DNA of 14,023 nucleotides, taken from NCBI GenBank assembly GCA_019243895.1, contig JAFATP010000045.1:1-14023 (forward strand). Direction: 5' to 3'. Shown one piece after another: positions 1 through 7,319 of this stretch (the stretch's first letter is position 1; every line of letters begins with the position of its first letter). The position numbers were made by a program, and so were the translations under genes. The stretch is from Alphaproteobacteria bacterium. GTDB taxonomy: Bacteria; Pseudomonadota; Alphaproteobacteria; Rickettsiales; SXRF01. The notes beneath the pieces were generated by a model that was not told where the DNA came from, did not search any database, and was given only the letters and a program-made list of their open reading frames with translations.

Positions 1-1454
1 AGTTTATTAGCAAGCTGCGGATCGTTCACGGGCTGGAGATTCGACGGCTGCACAGAACCTTTAACTTTTGGCGGAGCATCGCCTTCCACAAACCATTGTC
101 CGTCGATACTGCGGTGGAAGACCCGATTACCAAAAATAATGGGATCACCGGTAAAGGTAATTGGCGTAGCAACTGGTGTAGAAGCGGTCGGCTCAGGTGT
201 AGCAGGCGGGCCTGCCGGCTTGGTGGTCTCAACAGGCGGAGCTTTTGGCGGCGTCTTTGGCTCATCGGAGGCCTGCGACTGCCCGCTGGTTTCGCCAGTC
301 GAGCCATTGTCTGGCTTGGCCGCAGCCGTTCGGGCGTCTTCCGCCGCTTTCATGCTCGCTTTCACTTCTTCGGCGGCCTTATCATTGATTTCTTTTTGCT
401 TTTCGGCTGCTTCTGCATTTTGCCTATTTTTAATATCTTCTACTTTTGCTTCGGCACGGTCTAGGCCTAATATCGTCCGGCCTAAAAACGCAGTAAAGCG
501 AGCTGCAGAGCTAGCTATAAAACTGCCTCCCGCTATAAGGGGATGGGCAAATAAGAAAAAGAGAGAAGCCCCGCTTGTTGCTCGTGCTGCAGTTTCTGTT
601 CCTCTAAACGCAGAATCTGTCACTTTTCTAGCAATGCCAGGTTTTGCCGCATCTATCTCTGCCCGATTGGCTGCCGCCAATTCTGCGTTGCCGACTTCGA
701 ACTTCGCATTCACATGCGCAATGGCTGCATTCACGACGCTTTCTGTCAGCCGGGGATATTTGCCTTCCTTGGGCTCTTCCTTGAATGTGTTCTTATACCA
801 ATCGTCAAACTTATTATCATCCTCTAAGCGGAGCTTTTTTCTCATCTCATCGATTTTCTGACGAGAAGCCTGCCTTTCCGAAGTAGGATGTTCTATTTCC
901 TCTTTCAGTTTTTCCTCAGAGCGCTCCCTCTCTTTATTGGCTTCTTCTATTCTTTCTCTATTTTTTTTCATTTCCGGATCTTCTGCCGGAGGATCGATCT
1001 TAGGCAGATAAGTAGGAGCAGGAGTGTTCTGCGGTGATAGCGAAACATCGTGAGGACGGGAACCCGAAGATTCAAAGCCCAGAAACGCTGCAGCAACACC
1101 GAGACCGCCCACGATTAGCCCTGAAAAGGCGCCGACGATGTCCAAGGCCCAGCCTACGGGCATAAACGCTAGACCCACCACGGGAATCTTTTCCAGCCAG
1201 CTCACCCCAGAACGCAAAGCGCCGGTAACGGTTCCGACCACGCGGGTAATGGGTTCGAAAAGCGCCAGACCTAATAGGCCAGCTCCGGTGGCTGCTACCC
1301 ATGGCGCAGCTTTACGCACTTCATCTGCTTGCACTACTCCTTTGGTGCGTTCTTCAAGTGCAGTGGAGATTTCATCAACTTGCTTTTTGGCAACTCCCCG
1401 AAAAGTCTCGGCGAAGGTCTCCCATACACGCATGTAAAAAGGGTCTTTTTCCAT
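1..1454 (-). CDS. Unrecognised membrane-anchored coiled-coil protein, C-terminus missing
   Basis: Reading the minus strand from ATG at 1454 gives an uninterrupted frame of 484 codons to the window edge; no stop is reached, so the C-terminus is outside. I do not recognise the family. Visible parts: an amphipathic N-terminus (1-50); hydrophobic stretches at about 50-67 and 92-127 and a third at about 294-328, likely membrane segments; a Lys/Glu/Arg-rich, probably coiled-coil region at about 160-230; an Ala/Lys/Glu-rich helix at about 331-380; a Pro/Thr/Ala-rich linker at about 395-432; then a more ordered segment containing GDPIIFGNRVFHRS (436-449) and DGQWFVEGDA (451-460). Base composition is more A/T-rich than the cys genes, with many AAA, GAA and ATA codons, so it may have a different history. 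It is separated from the upstream clsC-like gene by 153 bases and has its own candidate promoter. The long open frame with alternating structured and disordered regions supports a real gene; the function is unknown. Confidence 0.8.
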   Translation of the reverse strand, partial: MEKDPFYMRVWETFAETFRGVAKKQVDEISTALEERTKGVVQADEVRKAAPWVAATGAGLLGLALFEPITRVVGTVTGALRSGVSWLEKIPVVGLAFMPVGWALDIVGAFSGLIVGGLGVAAAFLGFESSGSRPHDVSLSPQNTPAPTYLPKIDPPAEDPEMKKNRERIEEANKERERSEEKLKEEIEHPTSERQASRQKIDEMRKKLRLEDDNKFDDWYKNTFKEEPKEGKYPRLTESVVNAAIAHVNAKFEVGNAELAAANRAEIDAAKPGIARKVTDSAFRGTETAARATSGASLFFLFAHPLIAGGSFIASSAARFTAFLGRTILGLDRAEAKVEDIKNRQNAEAAEKQKEINDKAAEEVKASMKAAEDARTAAAKPDNGSTGETSGQSQASDEPKTPPKAPPVETTKPAGPPATPEPTASTPVATPITFTGDPIIFGNRVFHRSIDGQWFVEGDAPPKVKGSVQPSNLQPVNDPQLANK

Positions 1455-1460
1455 CTTACT

Positions 1461-1469
1461 AGTATAACA
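1461..1469 (-). promoter_or_regulatory. Extended -10 promoter candidate for the left-end gene
   Basis: On the minus strand the bases read TGTTATACT, an extended -10 element (TGn followed by TATACT, five of six matches to TATAAT). It ends six bases before the ATG at 1454, so transcription would start at or next to the start codon. No Shine-Dalgarno site is seen before that ATG, so the mRNA may be leaderless. No convincing -35 box is present at 16-18 bases, which is usual for extended -10 promoters. This is inference from sequence only. Confidence 0.4.
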
Positions 1470-1551
1470 AGGATTTCTATTAGGAGTTTGAAGGTTTTGT
1501 GACATTATTAGGGAGGAAGAATATAAGTAACCACGCGCACGGGTAATCATC

Positions 1552-1579
1552 ATCAACATAACCATCTAATATTGTTGAT
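1552..1579. repeat. Short inverted repeat between clsC-like gene and left-end gene
   Basis: ATCAACA (1552-1558) and TGTTGAT (1573-1579) are perfect 7-base inverted arms around a 14-base spacer, in an A/T-rich gap of 153 bases just after the last gene of the operon. The stem is weak and no T-run follows it on the minus strand, so it is a poor intrinsic terminator. It could be an operator for the left-end gene or chance. Nothing else is visible in this gap apart from the promoter candidate at 1461-1469. Confidence 0.3.
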
Positions 1580-1607
1580 TTTATTAAGAAAGAAGGATGA
1601 TAATTGG

Positions 1608-3125
1608 CTAAAGCTCATTCTCAATCGGCAGCAGCGCGTAAAGCCCGCTGAGAAAGCGGCGCCACGCGCCCGGAGCGGGATCGGAATCATAGCGCATTTC
1701 CCGGCCGTTATTTTCCGTAATCCATTGCAGCTTTCCGCCGTCCATCACCACGCGGTAGCTTAGCGCGGGAGATGTCGCCCGTTCGAACACGGCCTCAATC
1801 TGCGCCGCCAGCGCCGGGCTGTGAATGATCAGTGCTTCCTCCGTGTTCAGGTGCACGGAGCGGGGGTCGAAGTTGAACGAGCCCAGCATCACATCCTTGC
1901 GGTCAACGACATACACTTTCGCATGCAGGCTATAGATCGAAGCGCTGGGCGAAGCGGTTTTACCCGGCTTTTCGCCCGGCAAGGGCTTGAACTCATAAAG
2001 CTCCACGCCATTTTGCACCAGCGCCGGGCGATAGCGGCTGTAACCGGTATGCACCGCCACGACATCCGTCGAAGCCAGCGAGTTGGTCAGCACGCGCACG
2101 CGGATGCCGCGAGAGGTCAGCGACGCCAGCCAGGCCACGCCGCCGTCCTTCGGCACGAAATAAGGGGAGATCATGAAAAAATCGCTCTCCGCCTGGGCGG
2201 TTAGCGCCCGCAGCCGGTTCGCGGGGCGGCTGTCGGTGTCATCCGCCGGTTCATCCACTTTAAGCGGATCATCCGCCGCCAGTTCCGCCGGCGCCCAGAT
2301 CAACGGAATGTCTCCGTGACGCAATTGGCCCGGGAGCGCCGCTGCCGCATCCGTTGCCTCCTGCGCCGCCGCCTGCACCGCCGCGCCGCCATGCGCATCG
2401 GAAAGCGCGGTCAGGGGATACGCCTCCGCGCCGTTCCAATAGCGGTCAAAGCTGCGCGAGATGCTTTGCGTGACCGGTCCGGCGACCAGCACATCCAAAT
2501 CGCGGAAATCATATTCGGCACGGGCGCCGAAATACTCGTTTCCCACGTTGCGCCCGCCCATGATGGCCAGTTGGTTATCCGCGATCAGCGCCTTGTTATG
2601 CATGCGCCGCGTCAGATGATCGCGGTCGCTGAAAAGATTCGCCACCTTCGACAAGGGCGGCTGGTCTTTGGTGACAGGCGGGTTGAAAGCGCGGATTTCA
2701 ATCAGAGGATGGTGGTTAAGCGCTTCCGCGACATCCTCAATGTCCTCCAGGCTCAAGTCATCCACCAGCAGCCGCACGCGCACTCCCCGGTTGGCGGCGC
2801 GCAGAACCCCGGCGAGAAGTTCGCGGCCGGTGCTGTCGTCTTCCACGCTGTAATATTGCAGATCCAGGCTGCGCGTGGCGGATTGCACCACCGCCAGGCG
2901 CATGTCCAATGCTTCGCTGCCGCGCGGCAGGAGGAAAAAGCCTGACTGGCCCGAGTGAGCATGAATGGCCGGCGCCAGCGCCATGCCCAGCGGCGTTGCC
3001 TGCGTATCGGTCAACGCCCGGCTGAAGCTTCGCGGATAATCGGTCACCGGCGGCCGTTCGGCGCAAGCGGCAAGCAGAATGGGGATGAGTGCCGCTGCCC
3101 TGTGGAATGGCCGTGCCTGCCGCAT
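1608..3125 (-). CDS. clsC: ClsC-like phospholipase D family lipoprotein (putative cardiolipin synthase)
   Basis: A 505-residue phospholipase D superfamily protein. Two complete HKD motifs are visible: H176-x-K178-x4-D183, followed by GGRN, and H401-x-K403-x4-D408, followed by GSFNFDPRS and LNTEEA. These and a C-terminus ending LLPIENEL match E. coli ClsC (YmdC, about 473 residues), which makes cardiolipin from phosphatidylglycerol and phosphatidylethanolamine. The N-terminus is a short signal peptide with a lipobox (LAAC, Cys21), so it is probably a lipoprotein facing the periplasm. A variable insert rich in Ala and Asp (about 240-300) separates the halves. The start at 3125 is supported by GAGG at 3132-3135, seven bases upstream. 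It follows arsC by 25 bases with no promoter visible and is the last gene of the cys unit. Assignment to the PLD family is firm; the exact lipid reaction is inferred, since other PLD lipoproteins hydrolyse phospholipids. Confidence 0.88.
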   Translation of the reverse strand: MRQARPFHRAAALIPILLAACAERPPVTDYPRSFSRALTDTQATPLGMALAPAIHAHSGQSGFFLLPRGSEALDMRLAVVQSATRSLDLQYYSVEDDSTGRELLAGVLRAANRGVRVRLLVDDLSLEDIEDVAEALNHHPLIEIRAFNPPVTKDQPPLSKVANLFSDRDHLTRRMHNKALIADNQLAIMGGRNVGNEYFGARAEYDFRDLDVLVAGPVTQSISRSFDRYWNGAEAYPLTALSDAHGGAAVQAAAQEATDAAAALPGQLRHGDIPLIWAPAELAADDPLKVDEPADDTDSRPANRLRALTAQAESDFFMISPYFVPKDGGVAWLASLTSRGIRVRVLTNSLASTDVVAVHTGYSRYRPALVQNGVELYEFKPLPGEKPGKTASPSASIYSLHAKVYVVDRKDVMLGSFNFDPRSVHLNTEEALIIHSPALAAQIEAVFERATSPALSYRVVMDGGKLQWITENNGREMRYDSDPAPGAWRRFLSGLYALLPIENEL

Positions 3126-3150
3126 AGAAAACCTCAGGGCCTACATGGGG

Positions 3151-3519
3151 TCAAAGCACATGCCTGGGATGCGGCAGAATCTCCCGCACCGCTTCGGCGG
3201 GCCGGCACAGCTTGACTCCCAACGGCGTCACCACGATGGGGCGGTTCATCAGCGCAGGGTGAGCGATCATGGCGTCGATCAACTGGGCATCGCTAAGCGC
3301 GGGGTCACCGAGTTTTAATTCGTCATAGGCCGCTTCCTTTGGCCGCAGCAACTCGCGCGCCGACATGCCCATGCGCTTCAGCAAATCCGCCAGTTCCGCG
3401 GGCGCAGGCTGCGTTTTCAAATATTCGATTATCCGCGGTTCCTCGCCGGAATTGCGGATGAGGGCCAGCACGGTGCGGGAAGTGCCGCAGGAAGGGTTAT
3501 GGTAAATCGTCACCGTCAT
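3151..3519 (-). CDS. arsC: Arsenate reductase, glutaredoxin-dependent ArsC type
   Basis: A 122-residue member of the ArsC family, which reduces arsenate to arsenite using glutathione and glutaredoxin in the cytoplasm. The start IYHNPSCGTSR carries the catalytic Cys11. The three arginines that hold the oxyanion in E. coli ArsC (Arg60, 94 and 107) align with Arg59, Arg93 and Arg106, the last two within NRPIVVTPLGVKLCRP. It lacks about 15-20 residues at the C-terminus compared with the 141-residue E. coli enzyme; these lie outside the active site. It sits 18 bases after cysN and 25 before the clsC-like gene, and no arsR, arsB or acr3 is nearby, so it appears to be expressed with sulfate assimilation rather than in an arsenic operon. 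No clear Shine-Dalgarno site precedes the ATG. The subfamily also includes Spx-like and YffB-like proteins, but keeping all active-site residues favours a true reductase. Confidence 0.9.
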   Translation of the reverse strand: MTVTIYHNPSCGTSRTVLALIRNSGEEPRIIEYLKTQPAPAELADLLKRMGMSARELLRPKEAAYDELKLGDPALSDAQLIDAMIAHPALMNRPIVVTPLGVKLCRPAEAVREILPHPRHVL

Positions 3520-3537
3520 AACGATGCAATTACCAGA

Positions 3538-4737
3538 TCAGATGGAGAAATTCCACTCCTTCCCTTGCAGCGACTGCACCGTGCCCACCGCGATGACTTT
3601 TTCGGTTTCCGGCTGGATCAGCAGGAAAAGCCCGGTGGCCCGGTGCGTGCTGTACGCATCCATGGGGATGGGGGAGGCGGTGAAGATCTGCGCCTCGGCG
3701 ATGGGATCACGCAGCACTTTGATCTGTGCCTCCGCCTGCTCTTCGCAATGATGGATTTTAATGATGGCGGGCACCGTTTCCAGTTGCGCGAACGCCGGGT
3801 CCAGCCATAACAGCGCGGCGGTGAACGCATCCGCATAGCGCACCGGCGCGCTTGCCCCATAGAGTACGTTGCCGCGGCTTAAATCCACCTCCTCGGCCGG
3901 CACCACCGTAATGGCCTGGCCGGGCAGGGCGCGCGCCGTGGCGCGTCCGCCGTGGTAAATCTCCGAAATGGTAATGAGCATGCCGGTATCGGCCACATGC
4001 AAAACGTCTCCCGCCTGCAGATTATCGCCGCCCAGCACGCCATGATAGCCGCGCTTCTCCTCCAGGCGGATGGTGGATTGCACCGGCAGGCGCACGCTGC
4101 TGGTGGGTGGCGCAGGCACTTCCACCTCCGCCAGATATTCCAGCAGATTAGGGCCGCGATACCACGGCATATTCATGCTGGAGGCGGAGAGATTATCGCC
4201 ATTAATGGCGCTGACCGGGATGAAGGTGAGCGTCACATCCGGAATTTCGCCCAGGCCGTCGCGGTAGCTTTCCTGGATTTTATTGAAGCGGCTCTCGTCA
4301 TACCCCGCCAGATCCATCTTGTTCACCGCGATGATGAAATGACGGATGCCGAAGAACAGCGCGATCTTGCTGTGGCGCAGCGTCTGCTCGCGTACCCCGT
4401 GCGTGGCGTCCACCAGAATCAGCGCGCAATCGCTATTGGCGGCGGCCACCGCCATGTTACGCACATATTGCACGTGCCCGGGTGTGTCGGCGATGCGGTA
4501 ATGCCGCCCGCCATAACGGAAAAAGCGATAGGCGACGTCGATGGTGATGCCTTGCGCCCGCTCATCCTCCAGCCCGTCGGTGAGCCGCGAATAATCCACT
4601 TTACCGTCTACCATCGCGCCCTGCACCTGATCGTCCGGCACCGCGCCGATGTCATAGAGCAGGCGGCCGATCAAGGTGGACTTGCCGTCGTCCACATGGC
4701 CGCAGGTGAGGAAGTGTAAGGTTTGGCGGTGAGTCAT
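3538..4737 (-). CDS. cysN: Sulfate adenylyltransferase subunit 1 (GTPase), compact form
   Basis: CysN is the GTPase subunit that drives CysD to form adenosine 5'-phosphosulfate (APS) from sulfate and ATP. The elongation-factor-type GTPase motifs are all present: GHVDDGKST (13-21), the switch region around GITIDVAY (63-70), DTPGH (84-88) and NKMD (139-142). A beta-barrel domain (about 215-295, including RGYHGVLGG) and a short third domain ending in AVGTVQSL follow. At 399 residues it is shorter than E. coli CysN (475): it starts close to the P-loop, without the E. coli N-terminal extension of about 25 residues; its third domain is trimmed; and it stops soon after the last strand. No APS kinase (CysC) domain is fused at the C-terminus. 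The start at 4737 has AAGGA upstream, overlapping the cysD stop; the gap to cysD is nine bases. Confidence 0.95.
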   Translation of the reverse strand: MTHRQTLHFLTCGHVDDGKSTLIGRLLYDIGAVPDDQVQGAMVDGKVDYSRLTDGLEDERAQGITIDVAYRFFRYGGRHYRIADTPGHVQYVRNMAVAAANSDCALILVDATHGVREQTLRHSKIALFFGIRHFIIAVNKMDLAGYDESRFNKIQESYRDGLGEIPDVTLTFIPVSAINGDNLSASSMNMPWYRGPNLLEYLAEVEVPAPPTSSVRLPVQSTIRLEEKRGYHGVLGGDNLQAGDVLHVADTGMLITISEIYHGGRATARALPGQAITVVPAEEVDLSRGNVLYGASAPVRYADAFTAALLWLDPAFAQLETVPAIIKIHHCEEQAEAQIKVLRDPIAEAQIFTASPIPMDAYSTHRATGLFLLIQPETEKVIAVGTVQSLQGKEWNFSI

Positions 4738-4746
4738 GGCGTATCC

Positions 4747-5652
4747 TTAAAAATATCCCTGGCGTTTCTTGCGTTCCATCGATGCGCCCTGGTCCTGGTC
4801 GATCAGCCTGCCGGCGCGCTCCGAGAGGCGCTGATCGTCCAGTTCGCGGAGGATGGATTCCAAATCAGTGGCGTCGGATTCCACGGCTCCCGTCAGCGGA
4901 TAACAGCCGAGCGTGCGGAAGCGCACCCTGCGGCGCTCGACGGTGTCGTTTTCCTGGAACACGAAGCGTTCGTCATCCACCATCAGCCAGGCGCCGTCGC
5001 GGTGCACCACCGGGCGCTCCTTGGCGAAATAAAGCGGCACCACCGGAATCTTCTCGGCCGCGATATATTGCCACACGTCATATTCAGTCCAGTTGGAAAG
5101 CGGCGCCACACGCATGCTGTGATGCTGCGGCAGGCGGGTGTTGAACAGCAGGCCGAACTCCGGGCGCTGGTTTTTCGGGTCCCAGGCGTGGAAGCGGTTA
5201 CGAAGAGAGAAAATACGCTCCTTGGCGCGGGATTTTTCCTCGTCCCGCCGCGCGCCGATGAAAATGAAATCGAATTTATAATAATCGAGGGCCTGTTTCA
5301 GCGCATCGGTTTTCATCACCTGCGTATGCACGCGGCTGCCGTGGATGAAGGGATTGATATTCTCCTCCTTGCCGCGCGGGTTGCTGTGCACGTGCAGCGT
5401 CAACCCGTGGCGCTTGGCAATTTCGTCGCGGAAGGCGATCATCTCGCGGAATTTCCAGCCGGTGTCCACGTGCAGCAGCGGCACCGGCGGCTTGCCGGGA
5501 AAGTACGCTTTCAGCAGCAGATGCAGCAGCACCGAGGAATCCTTGCCGATGGAGTAGAGAAAAACCGGCCGTGCCGCGCCTGCCACCGCTTCGCGGATGA
5601 TGGTGATGCTTTCGTCCTCCAGGTATTGCAGATGGGGGGAAAGTGCGCTCAT
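4747..5652 (-). CDS. cysD: Sulfate adenylyltransferase subunit 2
   Basis: CysD is the catalytic subunit of the heterodimeric ATP sulfurylase and forms APS with CysN. The 301-residue protein has the usual length (E. coli 302) and strong family signatures: the PP-loop [11 protein letters not shown] near residue 35, [13 protein letters not shown], the block [30 protein letters not shown] and the C-terminal end [11 protein letters not shown]. No catalytic residue appears to be missing. Its ATG at 5652 overlaps the cysI stop in the arrangement ATGA (four bases), which suggests translational coupling to cysI. cysN follows after nine bases, so both subunits are made from one message. Confidence 0.97.
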   Translation of the reverse strand: MSALSPHLQYLEDESITIIREAVAGAARPVFLYSIGKDSSVLLHLLLKAYFPGKPPVPLLHVDTGWKFREMIAFRDEIAKRHGLTLHVHSNPRGKEENINPFIHGSRVHTQVMKTDALKQALDYYKFDFIFIGARRDEEKSRAKERIFSLRNRFHAWDPKNQRPEFGLLFNTRLPQHHSMRVAPLSNWTEYDVWQYIAAEKIPVVPLYFAKERPVVHRDGAWLMVDDERFVFQENDTVERRRVRFRTLGCYPLTGAVESDATDLESILRELDDQRLSERAGRLIDQDQGASMERKKRQGYF

Positions 5653-7319
5653 GCCGCAATCCCTTTCCGCTCGATGTAATCGCCGAAGCGCTCGCCGCCG
5701 CGGCGTTCTTTCGCGTAAGCCGCCAGCAGCGGCTCCAGCGCGGCCAGGATGCCGCTTTCATCCAGATTCTCCGCGTAAAGCCGGTTCAGCCGAAGCCCGA
5801 GCGCATCTCCGCCGAGATGCAGGTTGTAATGCCCCAGCGAGCGCCCGACCAACCCGATCTCCGCCAGATGCGGCCGCGCGCAGCCGTTGGGGCATCCGGT
5901 CATGCGGATGCTGATGGGCGCGTCACGCAAATCATGTTTTTCCAGCAACGCCTCGATCTTGGTGATGAAGCTCGGCATATAACGCTGCGCCTCGGCTAGC
6001 GCCAGCGGGCAGGTGTTAAGCGCCACGCAGGCGATGGCTTCCTGCCGCGTCGGCGAGAACTCGGCCTGCGCCAGCCCGTGCTGTTCCAGCAGCGCCTGAA
6101 TCTTTGCGCGGTTTTCCGGCGCAATATAGGTAAGCATGATGTTCTGGCTGGCGGTGAAGCGGAACCCGCACAGGCCCGATTGCGCCAGCGCGCAGAGCCC
6201 CGTCTTCAGCGCGTAACCGGGGGCATCCACCACCCGCCCGTTTTCCACGAACAGCGTGTAATACCAGCGTTCCTCCTGATCCTGCTGCCAGCCGAGCAGA
6301 TCGGCCCGGGCGGTGAAGGCGACATCCCGGGCGGGCGCCAGCGCATATCCCAGCCGCGTATGCAGCTCCTCCTTGAACCGCTCGATGCCCATGCGGTCGA
6401 CCGTATATTTCAGCCGCGCCAGCTTGCGGTCGCTGCGATTGCCGAAATCGCGCTGGATGGCGGTGATCTGCCATACCACTTCCAGAGTTTTATCCTTCGG
6501 TACGAAGCCGATGGTTGTGGCGAGGCGCGGATAAGTATCCGGGCTGCCGTGCGTGGTGCCCATGCCGCCGCCGACCGCCACGTTGAATCCGGTGAATTTT
6601 CCCTTTTCCTCCACCGCGATCAGCCCGATGTCATTGGCCAGCACGTCGGTATCGTTGATGGGCGGAATGACGAGAGCGATCTTGAATTTCCGCGGCAGGT
6701 AATGTTTGCCGTAAAGCGGGTCTTCCTCCGGCTCGTCGCCGCTCAGCTTCTCGCCGTCCAGCCAGATTTCACTGTAAGCGCGGGTTTTCGGTAGCAGATG
6801 CTCGCTGATGGCGGCGGCGAAGCGCTGCACCTCGGCATGAAACGGCGAGATGCTGGGATGCGCGCCCGCCAGCACATTGCGGTTCACATCGCCGCAGGCG
6901 GAAATGGTATCCACGCCAAGCGCGGCAAATGATTGCATGGTGGGTTTCATCTTCGATTTGATGACGCCGTGAATCTGCACCGTCTGGCGCGTGGTGATCT
7001 TCACCACGCCGTTGCCGCTGGCCTGCGCGATATGCGCGATGCCCAGCCACTGCGCAGGCGTGATTTCACCCGCCGGCAGCCGCAGGCGGATCATGAAGGA
7101 ATAATCCCGCTCTAGCTTCTTGCGCTCGCGCGCCTCACGGCGGTCGCGGTCGTCCTGCTGATAGATGCCGTGGAATTTAATGACGGACTGGTCGTCAGCC
7201 GCAAGCTGGCCGGTGAGCTGATCGCGTAAGCTCTGTTCCAGCGTGCCGCGCAGTCCGCGGCTTCTTTCCTTCACGCCCTCGGTGGGCGAGGGGGGCTGAG
7301 GCTTGGTTTCTTGGTTCAT
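5649..7319 (-). CDS. cysI: Assimilatory sulfite reductase hemoprotein (beta) subunit
   Basis: CysI reduces sulfite to sulfide with six electrons, using siroheme and a 4Fe-4S cluster, and receives electrons from CysJ. The four cluster ligands are visible as Cys431 and Cys437 (CVALNTC) and Cys476 and Cys480 (MTGCPNGC). Siroheme-domain motifs are also present, including [10 protein letters not shown] (109-118), [10 protein letters not shown] (140-149) and [10 protein letters not shown] (249-258). I place the start at 7319 (MNQETKP), giving 556 residues against 570 in E. coli; the frame is open 45 codons further upstream, but that stretch lies in cysJ and resembles no family sequence. The chosen ATG shares one base with the cysJ stop (TAATG), typical of coupled translation. 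At the other end the stop overlaps the cysD start by four bases. Confidence 0.96.
   Translation of the reverse strand: MNQETKPQPPSPTEGVKERSRGLRGTLEQSLRDQLTGQLAADDQSVIKFHGIYQQDDRDRREARERKKLERDYSFMIRLRLPAGEITPAQWLGIAHIAQASGNGVVKITTRQTVQIHGVIKSKMKPTMQSFAALGVDTISACGDVNRNVLAGAHPSISPFHAEVQRFAAAISEHLLPKTRAYSEIWLDGEKLSGDEPEEDPLYGKHYLPRKFKIALVIPPINDTDVLANDIGLIAVEEKGKFTGFNVAVGGGMGTTHGSPDTYPRLATTIGFVPKDKTLEVVWQITAIQRDFGNRSDRKLARLKYTVDRMGIERFKEELHTRLGYALAPARDVAFTARADLLGWQQDQEERWYYTLFVENGRVVDAPGYALKTGLCALAQSGLCGFRFTASQNIMLTYIAPENRAKIQALLEQHGLAQAEFSPTRQEAIACVALNTCPLALAEAQRYMPSFITKIEALLEKHDLRDAPISIRMTGCPNGCARPHLAEIGLVGRSLGHYNLHLGGDALGLRLNRLYAENLDESGILAALEPLLAAYAKERRGGERFGDYIERKGIAA

Noticed and set aside
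139..861. A 240-codon open frame on the plus strand, rich in Ala, Ser and Gly
   Set aside because: It is antisense to the long minus-strand frame at 1-1454, which has a more natural composition with distinct domains. The plus-strand product looks like low-complexity translation.
1552..1579. A Rho-independent terminator for the cys-arsC-clsC operon
   Set aside because: The inverted repeat has an A/T-rich 7-base stem, a 14-base loop and no T-run in the direction of transcription.
4723..5679. A 318-codon open frame on the plus strand
   Set aside because: It is the reverse shadow of cysD, whose protein matches the family along its full length.
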